64,000 nucleotides of DNA. It comes from Liquidambar formosana (lineage: Eukaryota > Streptophyta > Magnoliopsida > Saxifragales > Altingiaceae). The DNA lies in NCBI GenBank assembly GCA_039720395.1, contig CM077820.1:11369848-11433847 (forward strand), written 5' to 3'. Of the stretch, positions 46,920 to 59,904 are shown piece by piece (within the stretch, counting starts at the first letter, position 1; each line of letters starts with the position of its first letter). The position numbers were made by a program, and so were the translations under genes. Below the pieces are notes generated by a model. That model made no database searches. It was given only the letters and a program-made list of their open reading frames with translations, and was not told the origin of the DNA.

Positions 46920-47120
46920 TTGAAAAACCAAATAAAGATTATTGGTAAATGGATGGTGATCAAGTGAGTATGTTCGAATTAAGTTATATCAGCACTCACA
47001 TTACGGTTTGTACATTGTGTATTAGGGGGTTATAAGACACATTGAGCCAATGTATGGGGTACAGTGTATGGTGCTGATATATATAACTTATATTAGCAAA
47101 TACTGATTTAATCAGGACTA
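46920..47120. mobile_element. (TA)n-type MITE copy
   Basis: GATCAAGTGAGTATGTTCG followed by AAGTTATATCAGCACTCAC, and near 47,080 ATATAACTTATATTAGC, matches the recurring MITE family. It is diverged, in intergenic DNA 3' of copy 3. Confidence 0.55.
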
Positions 47121-48300
47121 AATAATAAATAATCATTGATTGAAACATATAATACGCCGTGCAAATCAAAACAAACTCACTTTTATTTCTCTAGTAATTA
47201 AAATCTGCCACGTAAAAATGAAATTACAGCTCAATAATAATACTAAAAATAAAAAATGAATAGTGCCGAGGTCAGTCCTTGTAATCTTCAAATGACAGAG
47301 ATTTCATTGTCCATATTTCGAGTGAGGCCACGACGCTGGCTTTAGTAGCATTGTTGAACAAAAACAGTCGTGTGTCTTGATAGATTGCTTTAGTTGGATA
47401 AATTCGCACTGTGATAACTGTTCTCCTTCCTTACGCAAAGCTTTCCACAACTGAATGATTGATCTGAATCAACAAGTTAAATCGTAATTTAGGTTTATGC
47501 ACTCGATCAGTGGTAATGTCTGTTTTATTTGGATTTTGGAAGCAAGTTAACTTTATTTGAAATAAATTAATGAAAATTCAATTTTGGATTAGAGGTATCA
47601 CCAGCTTCCTAGGAGCTAGAAGCTCAAATGAGCCATTTTGTCGTTGAATTTGCATGCAAAATAGAAGCTATGTTTTCATCACTAACTGTTATCTTCCTGT
47701 AAAGGGATTTGAAATAGGTCCATTTTAATACCCTCTTTAAGGCCTAAGCCCTGACCCATACCCACAAAGACAGTCTTAGGAATGATATGGATCAAAAAAT
47801 AACATACTTTCATACCATATTGAATTTTCAATCTAAAAACTTATGGTATAAAGTAGAGGGTCTAAATAGGTATATAAAGTCATATCAAAATTTTATACTT
47901 AAACAATATGGATGTGGACTTTCCAACACAGCCTGGGTTGATTTTCTTTTTCTCTGTTTTCTTGACAATCGATTTAACACATTTGAAATTGATTAATTTC
48001 AGGGTCCTCTACAAGATTTCCGGCCAACTTGGGGAATGACTAAAAAAAGAAAGGGGGTTTTTAATTTAAGGAAGAAAAGAGGAAATAATTGTCACTTACC
48101 AATAGCCTCATAGACAAGTTTTCATCATAAAGCAAAGGAACTTCAGCCCCATAGATTTGTTTGTCTACACTGGAAGCCTTAGATGACCTGCATTACCCAA
48201 CATTCTCCGATTACTTTCATTTTTATTACCATAATGTTAACCATCCAATTATGTGCTAAAACATAGTATCTAAGAAGACAAAGTTCTAAGCATGGTCAAT

Positions 48301-48711
48301 CAGGGGCGGAACTAGAAATTTTTGTTTGGGGTCGTCACCTATATATTAACATACATACACAAACACATATATTCATATATTTTATGTGTTGGGTGTGTGT
48401 GCATGCATTTATGTAAAATATAAACCCCTAAACTTGATAGTCAGGGGAATTACTACAAAGGGATGAATGTTTACCTATACATTCGCCTTATTATTTTGTT
48501 ACCTCTCAAGCTTAGTTGGCATGCACAATAAGGGTGGAAAAATAAAATTGGGATGCCACTTTATCAAGTATGGAGGGAAAAAGTGAAATTGGGGGTGCCA
48601 CTTTATCAACTATGGGGGTGCCCACTCATCAAATTGAAGGGGGTTATGTAGTTTTTAAAAAATTTTGGGGTTGCCAAAGCCCCCCCAAGACCAAACGTGG
48701 GTCCACCCCTG
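48301..48711. mobile_element. hAT MITE, 411 bp, in intron 5 of copy 3
   Basis: It starts CAGGGGCGGAACTAG and ends GTCCACCCCTG. The 8-bp duplication TGGTCAAT is exact (48,293-48,300 and 48,712-48,719). A truncated relative lies at 17,604-17,895. Confidence 0.92.
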
Positions 48712-51700
48712 TGGTCAATGATTTTGGCATTCAAGCTAGAATCATATAATAGCGGTAAAAGGAACTAGAAAAGATGTATGCATGTAGTGTCTTTCTAAAA
48801 TTTAATCAGAATAGCAATTGTATTATATTTACAAGTAATAATGAAATTATTTAAAATACTCTAAAAAATTCAACAAAATAAATTTTTAACACACACACAC
48901 ACACACACAAAAGTGTAAATGGTCATATTTTGTTATCAATGACCATATTTTTGTAGTAACGTACTCAAATGTGATCCGAGAATATAAAATGTGACCACTT
49001 ATCATTTAGGTGTACGGTACCTCAGAGGTACCAAAGAATTTTCCCTTGATACTAAAGGAACTGTAAAACATAATTATAGAATAGGAATAGAAGATTCAGA
49101 GAAACATTTTTTTTTTTCATGAAAAAAAAAGAAAAAAGAAAAAAAGCAAACCTGCTTTTGTCGGTGCAGACGAAGGTCTTGAGAGTGCCGCCGGTAGCTT
49201 TGGCAATGTGGAAATAAATAAGCGTTAGCTCGGAAAATGATGGGTGGGCGTTAACTAAAAGGCCAAATGGTCCAAAGGAGCCCCTCACAACAGCGCCACC
49301 CCAGCAATCGTAATTCACATGCTCATCCACATTCTCCTCCAATGCCTCTTTGTCTATCTCAAACTCGGCACTTATGTCCAACTGTCACCATTGCAAAACA
49401 AGTCAACCACTCCATGAGTCCGTGTAACTATGTAAGCATTTTTTTCTTTTTTCTGCGTTTTTTTTTTCCTTGGGGGTTTGTTTTTTTACACAATAATACA
49501 TTCACATTAAGTAAAGAAAGCACTCGCACAGCCACCATATAAGACAACAAGCAAGTAGGGTTAACATGAGTAAACATGTGACATCCCATATATGTGAAGT
49601 CTATGTACTAGGTAATTAAAAACCAATTTAGGAAATAAAAACTTTTACTGCCATATACTTTAGGACTTTAGGTATGCTTTAGTACCAAACATAAGGGTTT
49701 GTTTGAGAACTTCAAAAGCTAGATTAGACTGGTCTGGTCCATAGTTGGTATCAAGTTTTTAAATACACAGTTGGTTTGAAAAAAAACTGTATTTACGCCT
49801 TATTTCCATAACAAAACTGAAATGATTAATAAGAAAAATGGATTTACCAAACAGTGTGAAATCAAAACTCACCAGAGTTATAGGCCAGATTTTTAGGTTT
49901 GCCAAACAGCTCCTAAAAAATGTCTAATCTTATACCCAAAGCACACTTAACGTGTGTTAATTTGGTCCAAAATGTAAGTTTTAATACTTCTTTCTTTTTC
50001 TTTTTTAATGTGTAGAAGCATGTACTTTGAAATTTGTTTTCTAAAAACAACATATTCAATAAATTTCAGCAATTTGATGAGAGGACTAAAAGGAGAGTCC
50101 TACCCAAAAAGGTCAAAAATAACGGAAGAAGAATAAAAAAGAAATAAAAAAAAGAAAAAGAAAATTGCTGGGGGGCGGTGGTCTAGGTTTCAATTGTTTT
50201 GTGTATTGAGTACCATTTGTTAGTATTCCCCTCCACTTTTCTTTCTCCAAAGCCTCTAAAAAAAATAAACAAACCAACCTCAGACCTGCTCGGTAGCTGT
50301 GCCAATGTCAAACGGAACTCTTTTACCGGGGCCGACCTCCACCCCATCGAACTCTGTACTGCTCAACCACTCCACTGGCCATTGAAGTTTGTTGTTTCTC
50401 GTCTTCTGGTCGAAGTCCACAACCCTTGGAATGCTCTGTACAAAACATCAAGAAATTATTCCGGAAATTATTCGATCAGAATTTTTATATTACTCAACAT
50501 GATCCAAGAAAAATAAGGTTCCATAGCGATTAAATGGTATGTTTTACTAAAAAGAAAATAATAAGGAACCGATTATTGCAAAATCTTATTTTTATTTACA
50601 CACCCCATTAATTTTAATTTCTCAAGATTTTAAAAAAATATAAAAGGTTTTTATAAAAACTGATTATTTTTCTCACTAAAAAATATCATTTTAAACAACT
50701 CTATAGAAGAGAGTTTTTTTTAAATTATTTCGTTTAAGTGGACTTTTAACTTTTTGGCTACAAATGAAATAAAGATAGTAAATTGCCAAAAAATCCGACA
50801 GATTTTGGAAGAACTATTTTTTAACAAAGTTGTTCAAAATAATATTTCTATTGGACCGCATGACCAAATCTTAATGAATTAAAATTAGTAGGATGTACAA
50901 ATAAAATTATGGGGTTGCAATAACCAGACCCAAATAATAATTAGCATAGGATGACCTGTTTTGCTTCTCTTTACAGATACTTTTCCGAAATGCACCTAAT
51001 TTATATATGGGTTACAATATATAACTGCAACCTAAGGTAGCATAACTAAGTGGATTGACTAAAAAAAGGGACAAGAAAAGTATATTTAATCAGACCAATC
51101 GACATTAATTGGCACATACGTACTCAAGCTCAATACAGTCACTAATTTTGGGGAGACAAAAGGAGATAAAAGAAAATATCATGAACTCATCTTTCATTCT
51201 GTCCGTCTAGTATGTTTATAATAAGCACTCCATTTAATCCGTACACTCATGTAGGTAGTAAAAGGACTGCCCTTTGTAGCTTATCTTTTTTTTTTTTTTT
51301 AATTTTATTTGCCCCTTTAATTTAACAGAAGGGTTACTCATTTCATCAAACAGTTCACAATTATTGAATTATTAAAATTAACTTTTCCAAGGACTCATAA
51401 CTTAAGTAAAAAACTAAGCCTTAAAATCAATTACATGGGATTAATTATATGAATCCTTTCCGAAATAGTAAAATTAATTAATATTTTTTTTTATAAAAAA
51501 ATTATCTTTATTATAGGTTGAAAAAAATGAAGTTATAATACCTGGATGCGGCCTGCCCAGCCCTTGTTTACATGATCCTTTTCTTTATCATCAGCTTCTA
51601 CAACATAACCCCAATTGATCCTCCTCATTTTGTTAGGGTCATAAAACATTTTTGATGCATGGTATCTTCCATAATCAACCTTCAACCCAAAACCCAAATG

Positions 51701-52441
51701 CTTCTCCGGGTAATCAGGTACCATTCATCGTTTTCCCGATCGTAGGTCCCTAGTGCATAGTAATCATACGCGTGCGTCGCATCATTTTTATCCCCTGAGC
51801 CTTGAGCACATGCTTAATTCCTGGGCTAGTGGCCGAATTATCCAACCCGCCCGACTCAATCATTGAAATCGGGTAACGTCTAAGCATTCCCGGCCACATG
51901 CCCAATCCTCGGACCTCATGTAAGATCCTCTTCAACAAGTAGCTAATGAAATCCGTGGTTTGATAAACAAGAAAAACACACGTATCATCATCATTATGGT
52001 ACTTTGCCCCGATGGCGACCTGCCATGTTCCATCCGGTCCAAGCCATGCTGTTGTCGGGTCACGAAAATCATCCTGATCAATTTCGGGTGGTGGTTTCAA
52101 AACCGGGTTGCCCTCATACTTGAACCAATCGCAGAGGGCAGGATCGGATAGGTTGGCAGGGTAGGCAAGGTTTTGTACTTGTTTTTGGTTTTTGGATTTC
52201 CCGGGCTTTCCAATTTTCCCGGTGTATAGCATTACAATTCGGCCATCGGGGAGATGGGTTGCGTAGCCGATGTAGACACTGTCCTTATCAGACGAGTTAC
52301 CACGAGCCATCGCAAGCGGAAGGTGGTACCAGTGGATCAGGTCCATTGATATGGCGTGACCCCATGTGATGTCGCCCCAAACAGAAAAATTCGGATTGTA
52401 TTGATAAAATAGATGGTACCACCCCATGTGGAACAATGGAC

Positions 52442-53313
52442 CTACACCAATTCAACCATCACCTTGTCTTAAAATTAACAATTGACACCATAAAAACACA
52501 TGTTAGATCTCATTACAAAATGTGTGTTTGTGTACTTATATCCCCTCTAGGTAACGACGTGTTTATATAAATTATATTAACACCATGCATTGAGTTTTAT
52601 AGACTTGCATCTCATGCATTAGCTTAATGTACACCATAACCTATCAATGCTCATGATACAAATTCCAACTCGAGTGTTGATATAACTCATATCAACACTT
52701 CTCTACCTGATCGTCACATTGTAATATGTATAATATTAAAGTGTATTTTTTCAGTACCATATTGTAATTAAAGAACATGACACATATATACAAGCATGTG
52801 TAAACAACGCTCTTGCTTGTGTCATGTGCTCAGGACCGTGATAATCCAAGACACTTCAGGATGTTCTGAACCTGTTATTATTATTACTATATATATACAA
52901 TGACGATCAAGCGAGCATGTGCTGATAAAACTTATATCAGTCTTCACATTAAGGATTGCATCTCATGCACTATCGAGTTACAAAATTTATTGGACCAATG
53001 CATGTGATACAATCCCTCATACATGGTGTTGATACAAGTTAGGAGAATATGTACTCACCTAATTGAGATTATATATATATATATATCTATACAGTCCTAA
53101 TTAGGTCAACACGTGTTGATATAAGTTATATCAGCATCATGCATTGGGGTTGTACTTGTGCATTAGTCTAATGTACCACGTAACCCACTAATGCACGAGA
53201 TATAACTTCCAATGCAGGTATTGATATAACTTATATCAACACGTGCTTACCTAATCATCATCCTCATCCTATATATATATATATATATTAAATAAGGTTT
53301 TTCAAGTACTTAC
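52442..53313 (-). other. Intron 2 of copy 3 with MITE copies
   Basis: It aligns with copy 1 intron 2. (TA)n-linked MITE segments lie at about 52,560-52,720, 52,895-53,050 and 53,095-53,265, each with the GATATAACTTATATCA palindrome. Confidence 0.6.
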
Positions 53314-53322
53314 CACAAGGAT

Positions 53323-54470
53323 CTGAAACCGAAATAACCAAACGTTCCAACCAAAGAGCCATGAGAAATGATAAGAGAATTGGATCAGCAAATCTAGGAA
53401 AGAGAGATTAATTATATATGGGGGAAAAAAATTAAACGTAAATGCCTGTGAAATATGTAATTTAGGTAATAGTTTGAAAGGTAAAATTCTATTTTACCTT
53501 TATTTTTAGCTAGAGAAAATAAAATTCTACCTACTATTAGCACAAAAAAAAAATAAAAAAAATAAAAAAGAGGATCTTCGTACATTTTTGTTGTTGTCAT
53601 TCGAGTGGAATTGTAAAATATGTGGGTATTCCAGCACTTAATTGGATTTCAATCTCAAAGTCTGATGTTTAGCCTACTAACCAATTAATTTTAGAATGAA
53701 GTTCTTTATATTTCGTGCTAAATTTCTGCTTTGTCATCATCTGCATTAACATGTTTTGCTCCATTTTATTTGATCTTATTTTTCATTTGTGGTACAACCC
53801 TAGCATGGAACCCTATTGAATAGGTTTTATGAAATCACGTGCCCACACCCTTCACCCCACAGGTTATATTTTTTCATTTTTCGTTGGTAGTTCATTGCCA
53901 AAAGTCTAAGCATTGATTAGCCTTCTCAACATAGTTTTTGGGAAGCGTTGCCGAAGAAGAGTAAAACGTTGGTTGCACGGCCCTTAATGTAAATTATGTA
54001 ATAATAGGAATGATTGGCTATTTTGCCCTTTTAGTCAGGAGGTGAATTTTTTGTTTTTACTTTATTTTTTTGTATTATGTTAAAATCATCCTTGCCTCAA
54101 CTTCTTGTCTGCCCTCTTATTCATTTTTTTTTTCTTAAAAAATTTATAACAAAGAAACCCTTTGAGGCTCATGTAAAATTTCACAACTCATGTGCATTAT
54201 GTAAGTTCAAAGCCTTTTAAAACCACGAAACCTTGAATAGATCATCCCAAAGGTTTATCTTTGCTATTCTCTCTCTCTCTCATGAGATGTTGATCCAGTT
54301 GCAAAAACAACAAAATCAACCACCTCCAGAGGGATGAGGTGTGAGAAATAAGAGGGAAAAATACAAGAGAGAAGGGCACAGTAGTGCCCTCGCCAGTCAC
54401 CATCTCCAACAAAGGCCACCATGACTCAACATAGAAATAGATCATATAAATATAATAAAAATCAATAAGA
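53323..54470 (-). other. Remaining intron 1 of copy 3
   Basis: It matches copy 1 at about 5192-6420. The match ends at about 54,470, where unrelated DNA replaces the rest of intron 1, exon 1 and the promoter. Confidence 0.65.
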
Positions 54471-55160
54471 TGAAAAGGTTTGGGCGGATTGAATAATAAA
54501 ATTGGCGGTTTGGTCTGATTGGTGGATTGAACTTTGTCAAACTGCCAATAAATCAAACCGCCTGCCTTTAATAATATATGTATAAAATTATAAACAGCAA
54601 ATATTTCTAATTTCATAATAATGTATTATCTTATTAGTACTTTGATAGGATGTTAGGTTTTGGGTCTTCAACCTTTAATAACATTAACTATCACCAATTT
54701 CATCAATATTGATCAAGTGTTTTTTTCTCATAAAATCATAATTTTAATCTTTGGAATTAAAATATTATGTAGGTATGTATATATCAAACTTCACTTAATC
54801 ACCTTAAATAATTATATTTTCTTGATTTATTAATTTATTTACAACGTACTAATTAGTTAAGATCTAATATATTAGAAATGCCCTAATTAAAAAGGACATG
54901 ATACAACCCGCCAAACCTACCCAAACTATTAGTGACAAACCGCCCAAAAAAAAAACCAACCCACCAATTTTTAAGACTTCCAGTTTGGTGGCAGGTCGAA
55001 AAATTTAAAACCCGCTATGAGTGGGTTGGTTGATAATTTTTCTCTAAACCACTCCAAATTGACCCACGCACAACCTTAAAAAGGACTAGTAATGTTTCAT
55101 GTTTGGTATTAAGTTGAGAAGTGATCACTAAAAGGTAAATTCTCTAACTTTTCGTTTTCT

Positions 55161-55191
<31 letters not shown>

Positions 55192-55752
55192 CACACGATA
55201 TAAGTAGGTTGACGCTTGGTGTACACTGTATATCTCTTTGTTTTTATGTGAGAAAAACTTACACTATACAATGTTCAATCCAAACTTAGTAGACTATACC
55301 ATATTTCTTCGTTTTCTTTATGTCTATTTATCTCCTCTCCCAAAAATTAAACATATAAAATTATAAATAGTTATAATCAGAAAAGGAGACAAATATGGGC
55401 AACGATGATTAAAAAAGAAACCGCAACACATTGGAATATGTATTAACATATCAAATTGTTTAGAAAACCATAAAAATCCTTAAAAAAATTATGCAAATAC
55501 ACTTTTGCTAAATGAGGGGTATCTCAAACTGTTAGGCCCAAACTAATCCCTATGATACACAAACCAACCTCAAGTCCATGCATTCGATAGTGAAGGAGTA
55601 AAGACACGAACTCAAGATTTATGATTTCTGCACCGCGGTTTGTTGCCATCTGAGCTACCATCATGGATGTGTATTATATATATATAATTTATATTTTTCA
55701 CAATATTTATTTTTACAAACCTCACCCATGCAACACACGGGTTATAAACTAG
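54471..55752. mobile_element. Transposon-derived segment replacing copy 3 exon 1, with a Helitron 3' end
   Basis: Left part 54,475-55,080 has weak inverted ends (AAGGTTTGGGCGG and the inverse of CGCACAACCTT), suggesting a degraded TIR element. The right part ends in a hairpin ACCCATG/CACGGGT (55,724-55,742, one mismatch), then TATAAA and CTAG at 55,749-55,752 before T, a Helitron 3' end. A Helitron 5' end may lie near 55,233 (A|TCTCTTTG), but this is uncertain. Confidence 0.5.
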
Positions 55753-56120
55753 TATATATATACACACAGACTTGCCACCAACTGACTATCCGTACGTGAA
55801 ATCTTTCCCCCAATTTTTTTTCCTTTTTTTTTTGGCCAAAAGGCTAAAATAAAAAGGGCATTATTGATGTAGATTATAATTAGAAATCAATTATCAATAA
55901 TGCGACTCCATTCACGTTCTGGTTCTATCTAGATGGATGGATTAAGTTTCACCATCCACTCAGTTCTCATGTTGTCATCATAAAAAGATCAAAACCTCCT
56001 TATCAAAAAAGAAAAAAAAAACAAAAAAAGGAAAGAAAAAATTATCAAAACTTACCATATAACGAATCTCAATAAATAAATTAAGTACACACAAAATTGA
56101 TCAAAAGCCGCTATTAGATT

Positions 56121-57150
56121 ATCAGGTAAGCACGTGCTGATATAACTCGTATCAAAACCTGCATTGGGAGTTGTACCTTATGCATTAGTGAGATGTGAGG
56201 TGCATTGAATCAATGCGAGGGGTACAACCCCCAATGCATAGTGCTGATGTAACTTACATCAGCACGTGCTGATGGGATCACCTCTGTATATATATATATA
56301 TATATATATACAGGTCCGGTCAGGTAGGCTTTAGCTGATATACCTCTACATCAGCTGAAACACTCTCAGCTGTAGATCTTCATTAAAGGAGATCTGATGG
56401 CCCAAAATCACCTGCAAAGTTTCATCCGGATCGACCCCATTTGCAAACAAACACGGCTGTACCTTTCCCTTTTCATTTCAAACGAGATTTTAGGGATTTT
56501 GAAAATCACCTTCTCTCCTTCCCTCCTTCCTCTCCCTCTTCCTCTCACCGCCTTACCATACCCTCATCCCCGCCAACCTTGACAGTCCGGCGAGAAGGTA
56601 CAGTACTAGTAGATCTTCCATTTTCTTTTTCTTCTGTAATTTTTTTTTTTTTTTTTTAAATCCTATCCAACCCCCAACCCCTCACCGCGTAAATCCGCCT
56701 GCAGCAGCAAGTCTTCACCATCGGCACACCAAAGGGAAGCATACCGTCGGATCTAATAGTTGGGGTAAGTGTTTTTTTTTTTTTTGGGGGGGGGGGGGGG
56801 GGGTTGTTATTTTCTCCTTTTATTTATTTATTTATTTTTTTTTTGTCTCTGTTGTTTCTCTCTAAACCCTCACAACCCACCTCTCTTTTTGTGCAGCGTC
56901 ACGCTCTCCCTCCACCGACCGAAGCTACACCGCCGGCGAAGCGAACCTGAAGGGCAGTCATCGGCTATCAACGTTAGGGTGTGAGGCACACCGCGAAAAA
57001 ATCAGATCTGATCTGACTGTGTGACCCTCTCCATCCCACCTGCGACCCCCTCTTCCTCAGCCGCTGCAAGATCCGAACACTCACTAGAAAAAAATTGTGA
57101 ATTTAGGGCTACCAAATATGTACCCTAACCTTAATAAATTGATTTCAGGG

Positions 57151-57189
<39 letters not shown>

Positions 57190-59160
57190 TATAAAATCAT
57201 ACTGTTCAAAATAAAATTATTTTAGGGATTTAGTTGTAATGCTCATATAAATTTTTTTTTTTGCTTATAAAATTGATTTGTTTGACATTTTCACATTGTA
57301 AAGAATTCTGAAGCTTATAGGGATTTATTTTTATTTTTGTTCCTTACTCATGTAAAGAAATCTGAAGTTTGTATGAAATATTTATTTTAATTATTGGTTT
57401 TATGCTCAAATATATTTTACTAGCACTAGTTGTCTCTAATCTAGTTAGTACGAATGGTAATATGTCCCTCCCTTCAATGTCTTTTTTCTATTCTTCATAA
57501 AAATAAATGTCCCTTCATTGAGCAAATGGCAATATGTATTTAGGTGGATGCTAGATTTTCTTTTCAGTCTTTGAGTCCCATTTCTAGGATTGTCTACCAT
57601 GAGTGCCCACGTTTATGTGCAATTGGCGATATGTCTGGTTAGTGCAAAATGGCAATGTGTATGCCTTTACTTGAGTCATATGGAAAATTCATGGGATTCT
57701 AGAATTTGCTTTTCTTACCATCCGACAATAATTTTACCTGTGTTTGGATTAGGATTTCCCAACCCAATCATAATTAACCGGCTATAGGTTGCATGTTTTT
57801 AATCAATCGCCTTATTGTAAGATTTGAAGTAAATTGCTAGGAATAAAAAGATCCGCAAAACAAGCAAGCCTCCATCGCATCTTGTGCGGAAGCAATAGCT
57901 CTTGTTGGCCACTTCTATTACTTCTTGGGCACTTCTAATACGCATAAAATATTTTCTATGAATACCCATCTGTTGTGAATAAAGTATGTAAAAAGTGACT
58001 CTGAATAAGAACAAATCTGTAATTTTTATTCAAAAAAAACAAAAGAACATAATCTATGACGATATCCTAAAACTCTTCAACTCAAATACAAGATAATTCA
58101 ACCCAAAACCAATTATAAACAAATAAGAGGGCTGTGGATTGATGGACATGGTTCCTAATGACCATTCTGTTTACAATCACCCCAACTCTCTTCAAAAGGT
58201 TTCAAAACAACTGAGGTTTCAATAAATCAGCCCACATAAAAATTACTACTACAATTCCAAGTTAGGCATTCAAACTGCGCAGAACATAAATCAGCGGCCA
58301 GAAAATTGCAGCTGCAATCCTAAATCTCTTCCACTAAAATTGCCCTCCACAAAATTATGCCATCCATCAACTCCTCCAAGGCTCCAACAACAATTACTTG
58401 ACTTCCTGCAAATAAAGACAATACACAACCAGTTACTTGACTTCTTGCAAATAAACACAATACACAACCGTAGGTAAAAATAATGGTCAATCTAAATTAA
58501 AGTTTCATCCAATAAAAAATACTCCTTCAAAATATTCTTTTGGGTTCTCTTCCCTACACTATTTCTCTTTAATTTTTCCGAATATTGCTTTGAGATAGAG
58601 GTCTAATTTCCACGTTCCTAGACTAAAAAAAAAAAAAAAAAAAAAGAAAAAAAAACCCCCAAAATCAATTTATTAGAGTTAGGGGTATATTTTGCCAGCC
58701 CTAAATTCAATATTTTTTATCCCTTGTGAGCATTACCCTAAATTCTATAACTATGATTATAAAGAAAAACGACCCCAAAATCGATTTGAAGAATTGAAGA
58801 ATAATATCATACCTGGTTTTGGGCGTCATTGGCGTAAAGGTTTGAGGGTCGACATCAGAAATCATTCGTTCGGTGAGTGTTCGGATCTTGCAGCGGCTGA
58901 GGAAGAGGGGATCGCAGGTGGGATGGAGAGGATCACGCGGGTCAGATCAGATCAGATTTTTTCGCGGTGTGCCTCACACCCTAAACATTGATAGCCGGTG
59001 ACTGCCCTTCAGGTTCACTTCGCCGGCGGTGTAGCTTCGGTCGGCGGAGGGAGAGCGTGACACTGCGCCCAAAGAAAGGTGGGTCGTGAGGGTTTAGAGA
59101 GAAACAACAGAGACAAAAAAAATAAAAAATAAAAGGAGAAAATAACACCCCCCCCCCCCC

Positions 59161-59192
<32 letters not shown>

Positions 59193-59852
59193 ACTTACCC
59201 CAACTATTAGATCCGACAATGTGCTTCCCTTTGGTGTGCCGACGGTGAAGACTTGCTGTTGCGGGCGGATTTACGCGGTGAGGGGTTTGGGGTTGGACAT
59301 GATTTCAAAATAAATAAATAAAAAATTACAGCAGAAAAAGAAAATGGAAGATCTACTAGTACTGTTCCTTCTCGCCGGATTGTCAAGGTTGGCGGGGATG
59401 AGGGTATGGTAAGGCCGTGAGAGGGAGAGGGAGAGGGAGAGGGAGAAGGAAAGGAGAGAAGGTGATTTCAAAATCCCTAAAATCTCGTTTGAAATGAAAA
59501 GGGAAAGGTACAACCGTGTTTGTTTGCAAATCGGGTCGATCCGGATGAAACCTTGCAGGTGATTTTGGGCCATCAGATCTCCTTTAATGAAGATCTACTG
59601 CAGAGAGTGCTTCAGCTGATGTAAAGGTGTATCAGCTGAAGCCTACCTGACCGGACCTGTATATATATATATATATATATATACAGAGGTGATCCCATCA
59701 GCACGTGCTGATGTAAGTTACATCAGCACTATGCATTGGGGGTTGTACTTCTTGCATTGATTCAATGCACCTCACATCTCACTAATGCACAAGGTACAAC
59801 TCTCAATGCAGGTTTTGATATAAGTTACATCAGCACGTGCTTACCTGATCAT
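56121..59852. mobile_element. Large inverted-repeat element, 3.7 kb, arms about 1.0-1.2 kb
   Basis: The left arm 56,121-57,160 and the right arm 58,640-59,852 are inverted copies: each reads ATCAGGTAAGCACGTGCTGA inward, then a (TA)n tract, then ACAGGTCCGGTCAGGTAGGC. The outer 190 bp of each arm is a (TA)n-type MITE. The spacer (57,161-58,639) holds no recognised gene. The right arm keeps about 170 bp that the left arm lost, including a possible captured exon. Confidence 0.8.
58813..58865 (-). pseudogene. Possible captured gene first exon
   Basis: On the minus strand an ATG at 58,863-58,865 opens MISDVDPQTFTPMTPKT and runs into CCAG|GTATGA, a good 5' splice site, after a GC-richer UTR-like region. 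It looks like the 5' end of a host gene carried by the element. I do not recognise the protein, and 17 codons are few. Confidence 0.4.
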
Positions 59853-59904
59853 CATCCTATATATATACATTCGATCAACTAAATGTGCTTTTGTAAAGAC
59901 TCAC

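Larger units (their letters stand above)
47272..53322 (-). pseudogene. GH32 copy 3, exons 2-7, disabled
   Basis: Minus-strand exons: mini-exon 53,314-53,322 (DPC), exon 3 51,542-52,441, exon 4 50,286-50,435, exon 5 49,152-49,381, exon 6 48,100-48,187, exon 7 47,272-47,463. All splice sites keep GT-AG. FRDP is intact but the WECxD segment reads [10 protein letters not shown]: a 4-nt insertion and 1-nt deletion remove the acid/base Glu. Frameshifts follow after KHVLKA (about 51,800) and near 51,725. In exon 7 a TAA (47,431-47,433) replaces the Gln of SFAQGG; the natural end is FEDYKD then TGA. Exon 1 is missing: intron 1 homology ends near 54,470. Exon 4 also lacks five codons. No active enzyme is possible. 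Confidence 0.9.
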
